Assembly (NCBI GenBank): GCA_963754645.1
Contig: CAVWGP010000012.1
Coordinates: 744,001 to 808,000, forward strand
Direction of reading: 5' to 3'
Source of the DNA: CAVWGP01 sp963754645
Lineage (GTDB): Bacteria > Pseudomonadota > Alphaproteobacteria > Bin65
Length of the DNA stretch: 64,000 nucleotides
The position numbers and the translations under genes are program-made. This document shows, piece by piece, positions 51,354 to 60,391 of the stretch. Each line of letters opens with the position of its first letter. Position 1 is the first letter of the stretch. The notes below the pieces were generated by a model. That model was given only the letters and a program-made list of their open reading frames with translations. It was not told the origin of the DNA and made no database searches.

Positions 51354-52286
51354 TCAAGCGGCGCTGGCGCGCAACTGGTCGGGCAGCTTGAATTGAATGT
51401 GCTCTTCGATGCCGCTCATCACCGTCAGCTCGATATTGCGGTATTCGCGCAGCTTCTCGATGATCTCGCGGATCAGTTCCTCGGGCGTCGAGGCGCCGGC
51501 GGTGATGCCGACCGTGTCGACGCCTTCGAGCCAGCGCTCTTCGAGCGCGCTCACATCCTCGAGCAGATAGGTCGGCACGCCCGATTCCTGGCCGATCTCG
51601 CGCAAGCGGTTCGAGTTCGAGCTGTTGCGCGCGCCGACCACGAGCAGCAGGCCGACTTGCGAAGTCAGCTCGCGCACCGCCGCCTGGCGGTTCTGCGTCG
51701 CGTAGCAGATGTCCTTCACGTCCGGCCCGACGATCCGCGGGAAGCGGCGCTTCAGCGCCTCGATCACTTCGCGCGTGTCGTCGACGCTGAGCGTCGTCTG
51801 GGTCACGTAGGCGACTTTGTCGGTGTCGCCGACGGCGATGCGGTTGACGTCGTCGACATCCTCGACGAGATGCACTTTGCCCGGAATGCGGCCCATCGTG
51901 CCTTCGACCTCGGGGTGGCCCTGGTGGCCGATCAGCACGACTTCGTAGCCTTTTTCGGAATAGCGCTGGCCCTCCTTGTGCACCTTGGCGACCAGCGGGC
52001 ACGTGGCATCGAGCACCGGCAGGTCGCGCAGCTTGGCGCCGTCCTCGACCTTTTGCGCCACGCCGTGGGCGCTGAAGATCGTGATGGCGCCGGTCGGGAT
52101 TTCGTCGATCTCCTCGACGAAGCGCGCGCCTTTGGCCTTGAGCGTTTCGACGACGCGCTTGTTGTGCACGATTTCGTGCCGGACATAGACCGGCGGCCCG
52201 TAAATTTCGAGCGCCTTTTCGACGATTTCGATGGCGCGTTCGACGCCGGCGCAGAAACCGCGCGGCTGGGCCAGGATCACTCGCAT
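51354..52286 (-). CDS. ispH: 4-hydroxy-3-methylbut-2-enyl diphosphate reductase
   Basis: A 310-residue iron-sulfur enzyme that makes IPP and DMAPP in the last step of the MEP pathway. The three cluster cysteines lie in PRGFCAGV (C12), LDATCPLV and KDICYATQNRQ. The catalytic segment TQTTLSVDDT is intact. It is embedded within the hopanoid cluster, between hpnH and hpnA, tying isoprenoid precursor supply to hopanoid synthesis. Upstream a 92-base gap separates it from hpnA. Confidence 0.95.
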   Translation of the reverse strand: MRVILAQPRGFCAGVERAIEIVEKALEIYGPPVYVRHEIVHNKRVVETLKAKGARFVEEIDEIPTGAITIFSAHGVAQKVEDGAKLRDLPVLDATCPLVAKVHKEGQRYSEKGYEVVLIGHQGHPEVEGTMGRIPGKVHLVEDVDDVNRIAVGDTDKVAYVTQTTLSVDDTREVIEALKRRFPRIVGPDVKDICYATQNRQAAVRELTSQVGLLLVVGARNSSNSNRLREIGQESGVPTYLLEDVSALEERWLEGVDTVGITAGASTPEELIREIIEKLREYRNIELTVMSGIEEHIQFKLPDQLRASAA

Positions 52287-52378
52287 GTTGGGTTCTCGCG
52301 AAGCGGGCTATTCGGCAGATTCACTTGTCAGCACATAGCTTTGGCACGGCCCAAGGTCAATGCTCCAAAGATCACGTT

Positions 52379-53386
52379 TCAGCGCGCGCGCAGGGCCGGC
52401 ACGGCGCCGGTCGCGCGCAGCCACTCAATCGCATCGGTTAACGCTTCCGTTCCGGGGCGCGGCCGGTAGCCGATCGCGGCGCGCGCCTTGTCGCTGGAAA
52501 AATACATGAGCTTGGAAGCCATTTTCAGCCCGTCCACGGTGAACAGCGGCTCTTTTTTGGAGACCAGCCGGGCCCAGGCTTCGACCCCATAGGCGAGCGG
52601 ATAAAGCGCCCGGCGCGGCAGTTTGACCCTGGGCGGGCGGCGCCCGACCGCGGCGGCAATGACCGCCAAAATTTCGCCAAACGCCATGTCCGTGCCGCCC
52701 AACACGTAGCGCTCGCCGATGACGCCACGCCGATAGGCGAGAATATGGCCTTCGGCCACGTCATCGACATGGACGATGTTGAGCCCGGTATCGATATAGG
52801 CCGGCATCTTGCCCTGGGCCGCATCGCGCACCATGCGCCCGGTCGGTGTCGGCTTGATGTCGCGCGGGCCGATCGGCGTCGAAGGATTGACGATAACGAC
52901 CGGCAGGCCCTCCTCGGCCACCAACCGGCGCACTTCGGCCTCGGCGAGAAACTTCGAGCGCTTGTAGTGGCCGATCATGTCGGCGAGCGAAACCGGCGTC
53001 GCCTCGTCCGAGGGCGCGCCGTTCTTGTTGATGCCGAGCACGGCGACGCTCGACGTATAGACGATGCGCGCGACGCCGGCCGCGGCGGCGGCCCGGAACA
53101 GGGCCGCGGTACCGTCGACATTGGTGCGGTAGATGTCCGCCGGCCGCGGCACCCAAAGCCGATAGTCGGCGGCAACGTGGAACAGCGCCACGCAGCCCTT
53201 GGCGGCTTGGGCGAGCGAGGCCGGATCGGCGAGATCGCCGACGAAGCGTTCTCCCGGCAGGCCTTCGATATTGCGCGGATCGCTCCGGGCGCGCACCAAG
53301 AAGCGCAGTTCCGCGCCGTCGGCGAGCAGGCGGCGCGCCACGGCCGCGCCGACGAAGCCGGTGGCGCCCGTGATAAGCGCCTTCAT
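52379..53386 (-). CDS. hpnA: Hopanoid-associated sugar epimerase HpnA
   Basis: A 335-residue extended short-chain dehydrogenase/reductase. The NAD-binding loop is ITGATGFVGAAVARRL at the start, the YxxxK catalytic motif is HYKRSK (about residue 142), and TSSVAVLG precedes it. HpnA is thought to act on an NDP-sugar for hopanoid head-group assembly. I chose ATG 53386 because the Rossmann strand begins there. It overlaps hpnN by four bases on the same strand. Confidence 0.92.
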   Translation of the reverse strand: MKALITGATGFVGAAVARRLLADGAELRFLVRARSDPRNIEGLPGERFVGDLADPASLAQAAKGCVALFHVAADYRLWVPRPADIYRTNVDGTAALFRAAAAAGVARIVYTSSVAVLGINKNGAPSDEATPVSLADMIGHYKRSKFLAEAEVRRLVAEEGLPVVIVNPSTPIGPRDIKPTPTGRMVRDAAQGKMPAYIDTGLNIVHVDDVAEGHILAYRRGVIGERYVLGGTDMAFGEILAVIAAAVGRRPPRVKLPRRALYPLAYGVEAWARLVSKKEPLFTVDGLKMASKLMYFSSDKARAAIGYRPRPGTEALTDAIEWLRATGAVPALRAR

Positions 53387-56100
53387 CCCTGCTTGATGCC
53401 CGCGTGAACAAGCCGCGCGAGGCGGCGCTGCTCGAAATAGGCCAGCATGGCCGGCAGCACGATGAGATAGCACGCGAGCGCGATCACCGTGGCGACGAAC
53501 AGCAACAGCCCCATGCTCGCCTGACCCCAGTGACTCGAGATCGCCAGGCTGGCAAAGGACGCGATCGTGGTGAGGGCCGAATAAATCACGGCGCGCGGCG
53601 TCGTCGTCGTCAATAGTTCGATGACGCGCTCGCGGCGCGCCCGGATCACGAAGTGAATGCCGCTTTCGATGCCGTATCCGATCATCAGCGGCAGCGCGAT
53701 GATATTGGCGTAGTTGAAGCTCAAGCCCGCGACGACGGCGATCGCCATGGACAGGGCGACGGCGAGCGCCAGCGGCACCAGGATCATCAGCGTATCGCTA
53801 AGGCTGCGCAGCAGCAGCGACATCGAAATCACGATCAGGCCGAGCGCGATGATCGACGCCAACGAAAAGGCGCGCACCACGGCGTCGCCCGACAGGAGCT
53901 CGACGACGGGGCCGCCGGTCGCGCGCGGCGCCACGCTCAACACTTCGCTGACGAAGCGGCGCAGCGCCGCGTTGTCGCGCGTATCTTCCTTGGCGACGAC
54001 CTCGACGCGCACTTTTTGCGCCGGCGACAGCTCGCGCTGGCGCAGCGTGGCGGGCAGCGTCGCGAATTCGACCGGCTGGGCGGAGAGCGCCAGCTTGAGC
54101 GCCTCGATACGCTTGGGCAGCGTGTCGACGAGGTCCTGTTCAAGCGCGGCAACGCGCTGATCGTCGGCGCCGGCGGCCAGGAACGCGTCGAGCGCGGCGG
54201 CCAGCCGGCGCAACTCGGGCTCGGCCGTGCCGGCCCGCTTGCCGTCGATCGCGGCCTTGATCTTGCGGCTCAAATCGGCGATCGCCGCTTTGCGCTGATC
54301 GCCGGTGGGCGGCGCCGCGCGCCCGGTGGGCGACAGGATCGGCGTCATCTGCAGCGCCACTTCCTCGAGAATATCGAGCTTGGCGCGCTGATCCTTGGGC
54401 ACGTAATCGTAGATGCTGCGCACCGAGGCGACCGACGGCAGCGCGCGCAATTTGACCGCCAACGGCTCGATCTCGTCGATCGAATCGACCAGGATGCTGA
54501 TCGACCCCACCCGCAGCCGCGGATTCTTGAGCAGCTCGATCGCGGTCGAGACGGATTCGGTGCTCGTGTCCTTGAGATTGAACGGATTGCGGTCGAAGCG
54601 CGCGCCGCTCACGAACGCGAGCGACCCGAACGCGAGCACCAGCCCGACGACGACGACGACGCCGCTATGGCGCCACAGCCAATGCTCGGTATCCGCGATC
54701 GTCGCATCGGTCTTGCTGCGCCGCGACACGCTGACGCGCGCCGGCATCGGCCACAACGCCAGAAGCGCCGGCAGGATCGTAACGTTGGTGACAAAGGCGA
54801 TGATCATGCTGACGCCGGCGATCAGGCCGAGTTCCGAAACGCCGCGAAAATCCGTGGGCAGAAACGAAAAGAACGCCAGGGCCGCGGTGCCCGCCGTCAT
54901 CGCGAGCGCCGTGCCGACGCTGCGTCCGGCCGCGGCGAGACCACCGATGCCGTCTTCGCCCCGCCCGATCATCTCGCGATAGCGCAGGCCGTAATGGATG
55001 CCGAAATCGATCGCCATGCCGATGAACAGCACCGCGAAGGCGATCGAGATGAGATTGACCGATCCGATGACGGCCATGGCGAAGGCGCCGGTCCAGATCA
55101 AGCCGATGACGAGCACGATGAGCGAGGCGATGACCAGCCAAAACGCGCGAAAACAAACGACCAGGAGCAGCGCCACCGCGAGAAAGGAGAGCGCGCCGGA
55201 AATCTCGGCGTTGGCGGTGACCGAGACGAACTCCTCCGATTCGATCGCCGCGGCGCCGGTGATGCGCAGGCGGATGTCGTTTTCGGGCGTGAGGCCCACT
55301 TCGCGCGCGAGGCGGCGGATTTCGCGCATCGCATCGGCGGCCGGCGACAGCGACGCATAATTGAGCGTCGGCTGCAGCACGATGATGCGCTGCCGGCCCT
55401 CGGCCACGCTGGCGGCACCCCAGCTATCGCCCATCAACTCGCGCCATGACAGCGATTGCGGCTTGCCGGCGGTCCGCGCTTCGACCACGGCGGCGATCCT
55501 GGCGATGACCGAGCCGATCCGATCGGGCTGGGCATCGGCGGTCCCCAGCGCTTCGACCGCTAGCCCCATCACCTCGAACAGCCCGCGCAAGCTCATGTCG
55601 CGGCCAAGGGTGGAGAGCAGCGGCTGCGCCTCGGCGAGCCGGTTGGCCAGGACTTGCAGTTCGGCGACGCTCAGATAGAGCAGGCCGTTCTGGCGGAAAT
55701 AGCGATCGCCTTCGGGATAGAAAATATTGCTGAACCGGCCGCGGTCGCGCTGCAGGCGCTGGTACAGCGCCTCTGCCCCGTCTTCGACCCGGTCCGTGTC
55801 GCGGCCGTCGATGACGATGACTAAGTTATTGGAAAAATAAGGAAAAGCCCGGCGAAATAACTCGTAATCGCGGCGGAATTGCAGCTCCGGCGACAACATG
55901 TCGGTCGGGTCCGTATTCATCTTGAAATTGCGCACGACGTAGACGCCCAGCGCCGCCGTTATGGCAAACGACAGCAACACGACCAACCAGCGAACTCGGA
56001 CGATGGCGGCGATCATGGCGCCGAGCGCGGCGCCGAACCGATCGGCCGCGACGCGGGACGGTCGCGGGTGGGCGGTTACGGCGGCTTCAAGGCGGTTCAC
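53383..56100 (-). CDS. hpnN: Hopanoid transporter HpnN (RND family)
   Basis: A 905-residue RND-family membrane protein related to MmpL transporters. It has two halves, each with one helix, a large periplasmic loop and a further set of helices: SFAITAALGVYVV near the start, then VNLISIAFAVLFIGMAIDFG, and in the second half SMSLLLRSLSDTLMILVPLA. HpnN moves hopanoids to the outer membrane in hopanoid-producing alphaproteobacteria. It overlaps hpnA by four bases and is divergent from hpnM, the likely periplasmic partner. Confidence 0.92.
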   Translation of the reverse strand: MNRLEAAVTAHPRPSRVAADRFGAALGAMIAAIVRVRWLVVLLSFAITAALGVYVVRNFKMNTDPTDMLSPELQFRRDYELFRRAFPYFSNNLVIVIDGRDTDRVEDGAEALYQRLQRDRGRFSNIFYPEGDRYFRQNGLLYLSVAELQVLANRLAEAQPLLSTLGRDMSLRGLFEVMGLAVEALGTADAQPDRIGSVIARIAAVVEARTAGKPQSLSWRELMGDSWGAASVAEGRQRIIVLQPTLNYASLSPAADAMREIRRLAREVGLTPENDIRLRITGAAAIESEEFVSVTANAEISGALSFLAVALLLVVCFRAFWLVIASLIVLVIGLIWTGAFAMAVIGSVNLISIAFAVLFIGMAIDFGIHYGLRYREMIGRGEDGIGGLAAAGRSVGTALAMTAGTAALAFFSFLPTDFRGVSELGLIAGVSMIIAFVTNVTILPALLALWPMPARVSVSRRSKTDATIADTEHWLWRHSGVVVVVGLVLAFGSLAFVSGARFDRNPFNLKDTSTESVSTAIELLKNPRLRVGSISILVDSIDEIEPLAVKLRALPSVASVRSIYDYVPKDQRAKLDILEEVALQMTPILSPTGRAAPPTGDQRKAAIADLSRKIKAAIDGKRAGTAEPELRRLAAALDAFLAAGADDQRVAALEQDLVDTLPKRIEALKLALSAQPVEFATLPATLRQRELSPAQKVRVEVVAKEDTRDNAALRRFVSEVLSVAPRATGGPVVELLSGDAVVRAFSLASIIALGLIVISMSLLLRSLSDTLMILVPLALAVALSMAIAVVAGLSFNYANIIALPLMIGYGIESGIHFVIRARRERVIELLTTTTPRAVIYSALTTIASFASLAISSHWGQASMGLLLFVATVIALACYLIVLPAMLAYFEQRRLARLVHAGIKQG

Positions 56101-56245
56101 GGAAATTTCGGAATCCTTCGCTTACAATCGCGCGGTTGCGCCGTTCCGCCGCTTGCGCTGTCGCGGCTTGCAATACAAATTGCGCGCCTCGAAATCGGTT
56201 TTCCTTGATGGCGAGATTTCCCCATCCTACGCCTCGGTTCGAAGC

Positions 56246-56899
56246 ATGACACTATCGCATATCGCCGCGCACCGCTTCGCCGTTTGTCGCGGCGCCACCG
56301 GCGTCCTGGCCGCTTTCATTGGCGTGATTCTAGGCCAGCTTATAGCCTTCGACGCCCGCGCCGAGCAAGCGGCGGTCGAAGTCGTGCGCGTCTACCAGGC
56401 GGCGCTGCTCGATACCATGAAGCAAGGCAAGCAGCTTGGATATGACGGGCGCTACAAGGCCCTGGCCGGGCCGGTCAGCAAGGCGATTGACCTCGAATTC
56501 ATCGCCCAGCGCGCCGCCGGGCAGGCCTGGGCCGGTTTCAGCGACGCGCAAAAAAAGAATTACATCGACGCCTTCGCGCGCTATTCGATCGCCCAGCACG
56601 CTTCGCGCTTCAAGAGCTTCGGCGGCGAGAAATTCGAAGCGCTCGGGGTCGACAACGTCGGCCGCGGCTTCCATCGCGTGCGCACGCAGCTCATCACCGG
56701 CGACGGCGACAAGATACAGCTCGATTACTTGATGGCGCAGCGCGGCGGCGGCTGGCGCGTTGTCGACGTCTTCGCCAAGGGCACGATCAGCGAGGTCTCG
56801 ACCCGCCGGGCCGACTTCGCCAAGACGCTGCGCGAAAGCGGCGTCGATGCGCTGATCCAGGAACTCGAGCAGAAGATCGCGGCGGCCAAATCGTTCTGA
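56246..56899 (+). CDS. hpnM: Periplasmic lipid-binding protein HpnM (MlaC/Ttg2D type)
   Basis: A 217-residue exported protein with an N-terminal hydrophobic signal region (GATGVLAAFIGVILGQLIA, ending near DARAEQ). The mature domain is of the MlaC/Ttg2D fold, with FIAQRAAGQAWAGFSDAQ, FARYSIAQHASRF and WRVVDVFAKGTISEVS. MlaC proteins shuttle lipids across the periplasm, and HpnM is expected to carry hopanoids together with HpnN. It begins at ATG 56246, on the other strand from hpnN. Confidence 0.88.
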   Translation: MTLSHIAAHRFAVCRGATGVLAAFIGVILGQLIAFDARAEQAAVEVVRVYQAALLDTMKQGKQLGYDGRYKALAGPVSKAIDLEFIAQRAAGQAWAGFSDAQKKNYIDAFARYSIAQHASRFKSFGGEKFEALGVDNVGRGFHRVRTQLITGDGDKIQLDYLMAQRGGGWRVVDVFAKGTISEVSTRRADFAKTLRESGVDALIQELEQKIAAAKSF

Positions 56900-56909
56900 C
56901 CGCGCCGGC

Positions 56910-57662
56910 TCACGCATAGCGGCGGCGGATGCCGCGGTCGAACGCCAACAGCAGCGCGCTCGCCGATACCGCGGCGCAAATCAGGATGAAAGTCAGCGCC
57001 GTGATCAGGCGCACATTGTGCAAGCCGATGCCGTTCATCAGCAGATGGCCGATGCCGTGCTGCGAGGCGAACATTTCGCCGAGCAGCGTGCCGATCAAGG
57101 TCAGCGAAAATCCGATGCGCAGGCCGGTGAAAATTTCCGGCAACGCGCCGGGCAGCAGGATGCAACGGATCGTGTCGGCGCGCGACAGGCGCATGACCGC
57201 CGCCGTGCGCAACAGCACGGGGTTGATATTGCGCACCGCGCCCATGGTGAAAATCGCGATCGGCACGATGCCATGCAAGGCGCCGAACGCGACCTTGGCC
57301 GGCATGCCGATGCCGAACGCCAGCAGCACGATCGGGTAGAGCGCGATCTTGGGAATCGAGTAGAGCGAAACCAGCACCGGCTCGAAGGTGTCGCGCCAAT
57401 AGCGGCTGACGCCCAAGCCGAAGCCGATGGCGAAGCCGGCCAGGATCGCGACCGCCAGAGCCAGGGCGAAGGCGCCCGCGGTTTCGACGAAATGCGGCTG
57501 AAAACGCCGGGACGAAATCAGCTCCGCGGCAAACGCCATCGTCTCCAAGGGTGGCGTGATCGCGTTGCGGCCGGCGAACCGGAAGATCGCCTCCCACGCG
57601 AGCAGGGCGACGGCGATCAGGATCGAAACATTGCGCCACGCGCGCATCGCGCCGGCGCTCAT
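56910..57662 (-). CDS. ABC transporter permease, SsuC/TauC type (copy 2)
   Basis: A 250-residue inner-membrane permease of the nitrate/sulfonate/pyrimidine family with about six helices. The ATPase-docking loop is in MRLSRADTIRCILLPGALP and family segments LYSIPKIALYPIVLLAFGIG and GIGHLLMNGIG are present. ATG 57662 overlaps the end of the adjacent permease gene by four bases. Transported substrate unknown; a binding protein follows beyond the second permease. No ATPase lies in the cluster. Confidence 0.87.
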   Translation of the reverse strand: MSAGAMRAWRNVSILIAVALLAWEAIFRFAGRNAITPPLETMAFAAELISSRRFQPHFVETAGAFALALAVAILAGFAIGFGLGVSRYWRDTFEPVLVSLYSIPKIALYPIVLLAFGIGMPAKVAFGALHGIVPIAIFTMGAVRNINPVLLRTAAVMRLSRADTIRCILLPGALPEIFTGLRIGFSLTLIGTLLGEMFASQHGIGHLLMNGIGLHNVRLITALTFILICAAVSASALLLAFDRGIRRRYA

Positions 57663-58405
57663 CGCCGCCGCCGCGTCATGATCGCGCGCTCCCAGCGCGA
57701 GAACAGGGCGTTCACCGTGGCCGCGATGGCGAGCACCAGGATGATCAGCGGATACATGATCGCATTGTCGAAATTGTTGTAGGCGAAGCCGATCTCGTAG
57801 CCCAAGCCGGTGCGCGACATGATCAGCTCGGCGCCGATGACGCCGATGAAGGAATAGGCGACCGCCAATTTGATGCCGGTGAAGATATTGGGCAGCGCGC
57901 CGGGCAGCGCCACGCGCAGCGCGCTTTCGACCGGCCCCATGCGGTACATGCGCGCGGCCTTGAGCAGGACTTTGGGCACGCGATCGAGCCCGTTCAAGGT
58001 ATTGACGATCACGGCGACGATTTCGAGCGCGAAGCCGATCAGGATCTGCGGCACGTCGCCGAGCCCGAAAATGACGATGAACAGCGGATAAAAAGCGTAG
58101 ACCGGAATGGCGTAATAGGCGGCGAACAGCGGATCGAGCGAATAGCGCACCGCTTTCAAGCGATGGATGACCGCGCCGGCGACGATGCCGCATACGATGG
58201 CGCCGGCGCAGGCCAGCGCCACGTTGCGCAGCGTCTTGCCGATCGCGGGCCACAGCTTGCCGTCGCTCAAGAGCTGCGCCAGATCGCCGAGCATGACGCT
58301 CGGCGGCGGCATCGAGAAGCGGTCGATCGCGCCGAGCCGGACGCCGGCTTCGGCCGCGAGGATCAAGCCGGCGACGATCAAAATCCGGCATGCGCCGGGG
58401 CGCAT
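57659..58405 (-). CDS. ABC transporter permease, SsuC/TauC type (copy 1)
   Basis: A 248-residue inner-membrane permease, paralogous to the one that follows it. The docking loop is AARMYRMGPVESALRVALP, and YYAIPVYAFYPLFIVIFGLG and RTGLGYEIGFAYN are typical. The two permeases overlap by four bases and probably form a heterodimeric channel. The gene begins 34 bases after the binding-protein gene ends. Confidence 0.87.
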   Translation of the reverse strand: MRPGACRILIVAGLILAAEAGVRLGAIDRFSMPPPSVMLGDLAQLLSDGKLWPAIGKTLRNVALACAGAIVCGIVAGAVIHRLKAVRYSLDPLFAAYYAIPVYAFYPLFIVIFGLGDVPQILIGFALEIVAVIVNTLNGLDRVPKVLLKAARMYRMGPVESALRVALPGALPNIFTGIKLAVAYSFIGVIGAELIMSRTGLGYEIGFAYNNFDNAIMYPLIILVLAIAATVNALFSRWERAIMTRRRR

Positions 58406-58439
58406 CGCGGCCTCGGCCCGGTCGCGCGCGCGGGCCGCC

Positions 58440-59429
58440 TCAGCGCTTGGTTTTCAGGTCGTCGGGCAGAAAACTCTCGTCGATGATCTTCGACCACATG
58501 ACCTCGCCCTTGAGCGCGTCGACGAGGCGCTGGGCGCGCATCATGTCGTCCATGCCCTTCATGTTGAAATTGCCCGGGCCCCAATACTTCACGCCGGACT
58601 TGGCGTGGCTCGTGACCAGATTGCGCACCGCGCTGCGCGCCACGGCGGGCTCGAGGTTGTAGGCCTTGGCGACGATGTCGCCCGACTCGTCGGGATTGGC
58701 ATACATGAACTCGACCGCCTCGCGCCGCGCCTTGATGACGGCGCGCAGGAAATCGCCGCGCGCCGCCGCGGCCTTGCCGGTGGTCACGCCGACGACGTTG
58801 TCGAGCGGCGGCAGCACGTCGCTGGCATGGATGACGGCGCGGTATTTGTCCTTGTGCAGCGACCACAGCGGCTCGGGCATGGGCACGACATCGACCGCGC
58901 CGCGATCGAGCGCCACCACGCCCTCGCCGAACCCGCCGGTGCGCACCAGCTCGGCGTCGGTTGCCTTGAGGCCGGCCGCTTCGAGCAGCAGGATGCCCAA
59001 GGCCTGGCTCGTCGAACGCGGATTGGTGTAGCCGATTTTCTTGCCCTTCAAGTCCTGCAGCGTCTTGATCGGCGACTCCTTCGGCACGACCCAGACGAAC
59101 TCCGCCACGGTCTGCACGTTGTCGCTGATGATCTTGAGGTCGGCGCCCTGCTGGATCGCCGTCACCGTCGCGGTGGGATTGATCTCGCCATAGGCGACGT
59201 TGCCGCCGAGCAGGATGCGCACCGTGGTGCCGCCGCCGTCGGAGGATAGAATGCCGGTGACCTCGGCGCCGTATTTCTTGAACAGCCCCTTGGCCATGGC
59301 GACGGCGAACGGCATGCCGTTGGTGGTCACGCCGTAATTGCTGACGACGATCTGTTCGGCATGGGCCGAGGATGCGGCGAGGCACGCGGCGGCGAACGCC
59401 AAAGCGGCGCGCTGGCGAATAATTTTCAT
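58440..59429 (-). CDS. ABC transporter substrate-binding protein, NMT1/THI5-like
   Basis: A 329-residue periplasmic binding protein. The signal peptide MKIIRQRAALAFAAACLAAS precedes cleavage near AHAEQ, and the mature part opens VVSNYGVTTNGMPFAVAMAKG, the standard start of the NMT1/THI5-like group. The segments KKIGYTNPRSTSQALGILLL and GGFGEGVVALDRGAVDVVP support this. Such proteins bind sulfonates, nitrate or thiamine-pyrimidine precursors. It is the first gene of the cluster: SBP, permease 1, permease 2. The start is ATG 59429. Confidence 0.87.
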   Translation of the reverse strand: MKIIRQRAALAFAAACLAASSAHAEQIVVSNYGVTTNGMPFAVAMAKGLFKKYGAEVTGILSSDGGGTTVRILLGGNVAYGEINPTATVTAIQQGADLKIISDNVQTVAEFVWVVPKESPIKTLQDLKGKKIGYTNPRSTSQALGILLLEAAGLKATDAELVRTGGFGEGVVALDRGAVDVVPMPEPLWSLHKDKYRAVIHASDVLPPLDNVVGVTTGKAAAARGDFLRAVIKARREAVEFMYANPDESGDIVAKAYNLEPAVARSAVRNLVTSHAKSGVKYWGPGNFNMKGMDDMMRAQRLVDALKGEVMWSKIIDESFLPDDLKTKR

Positions 59430-59479
59430 GCAATATCTCCCTTCCACGGCCTGAGCGGCCGGTTCGCGCCGATCCTAGC

Positions 59480-60361
59480 TCAATCGCCGGGCTTGTTGAA
59501 TGCGGATTCGAGCTTCGCCCACGCCGATGTTTCGACCGCGGCGGCGAGCGCGTCGAGCTCGACCTCGCCTTCGCCGCCGCGCATGGCGTCTGCGTCGCCT
59601 CGGGCCAGCGCCGCAAGCCGGCGCAGCCCGGCCTCGACCGCGCGCACGACGCGCGTGATCAGGCTGTTGGGATAGACGATCTGCGAAAAGCCCATGGCGT
59701 GCAGCTCGCCGGGCGAAAGCCAAAGCGTGCGGCCGCCTTCGAACATGGCGGCGGTGTTCCAGGCGCCGCGAAAGGTCTCGCCGACCTTGCGGAAGTCCTC
59801 GGGCTGCCGCAACCCGGCGACGAAGACGCCGTCGACGCCGAGCTTCAGGAAGCGATCGGCGCGGCGCAGCGCCTCGTCGAGGCCGACCGCGCCATAGGCG
59901 TCGGTGCGGCCGATGACGACGAAATCGGCGCTCGCGCGCACCGCCAGCGCCGCGCGCAGCTTTTCCTCGATCGCCGCGATCGGCGCCACGCCGCGCGCCT
60001 TGTCGGCGCCGGGCTGCTTGCCGTCGCGCAACTGGTCCTCGAGCAGAACTCCGGCGGCGCCGATTTTCTCGTAGGCGCGGATCGTGCGCACGGTGCCTTT
60101 CACGTCGCCGTAGCCATCGTCGGCATCGACCAGGCAGGGCAGGTTCGTAGCGTCGAGAATGTCCTTGATGCCGGTCTGCATCTCGCCGAAGCCTGCAATG
60201 CCGAGATCGGGCAGCGCGTGGCGCGCGGCGAGCAGCGAATTGCCGCCGATGTTGAACGCCTTGAACCCGGCCTTGGCGACGAGCCGCGCCGACAGCGCAT
60301 CGTGCGCGATCGGGCTGATGAGCGGCTGCGCCGCGCGATGGATGTCCTTGAGCGTGTTCAT
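59480..60361 (-). CDS. Isocitrate lyase/PEP mutase family protein
   Basis: A 293-residue TIM-barrel protein of the isocitrate lyase/PEP mutase superfamily. Metal-binding motifs LVDADDGYGD near residue 79, GVLLEDQLRD near residue 104 and VVIGRTDAYGA near residue 148 are present. The usual lyase loop KKCGH is absent, replaced by GKQPGADKARGV, which points away from isocitrate lyase and toward oxaloacetate decarboxylase or related C-C/P-C lyases. It lies upstream of the binding-protein gene on the same strand, 50 bases away, so it may act on the imported substrate. Confidence 0.82.
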   Translation of the reverse strand: MNTLKDIHRAAQPLISPIAHDALSARLVAKAGFKAFNIGGNSLLAARHALPDLGIAGFGEMQTGIKDILDATNLPCLVDADDGYGDVKGTVRTIRAYEKIGAAGVLLEDQLRDGKQPGADKARGVAPIAAIEEKLRAALAVRASADFVVIGRTDAYGAVGLDEALRRADRFLKLGVDGVFVAGLRQPEDFRKVGETFRGAWNTAAMFEGGRTLWLSPGELHAMGFSQIVYPNSLITRVVRAVEAGLRRLAALARGDADAMRGGEGEVELDALAAAVETSAWAKLESAFNKPGD

Positions 60362-60391
60362 GCGACCTCGGGGAAGACGGTTGATCCGGCG

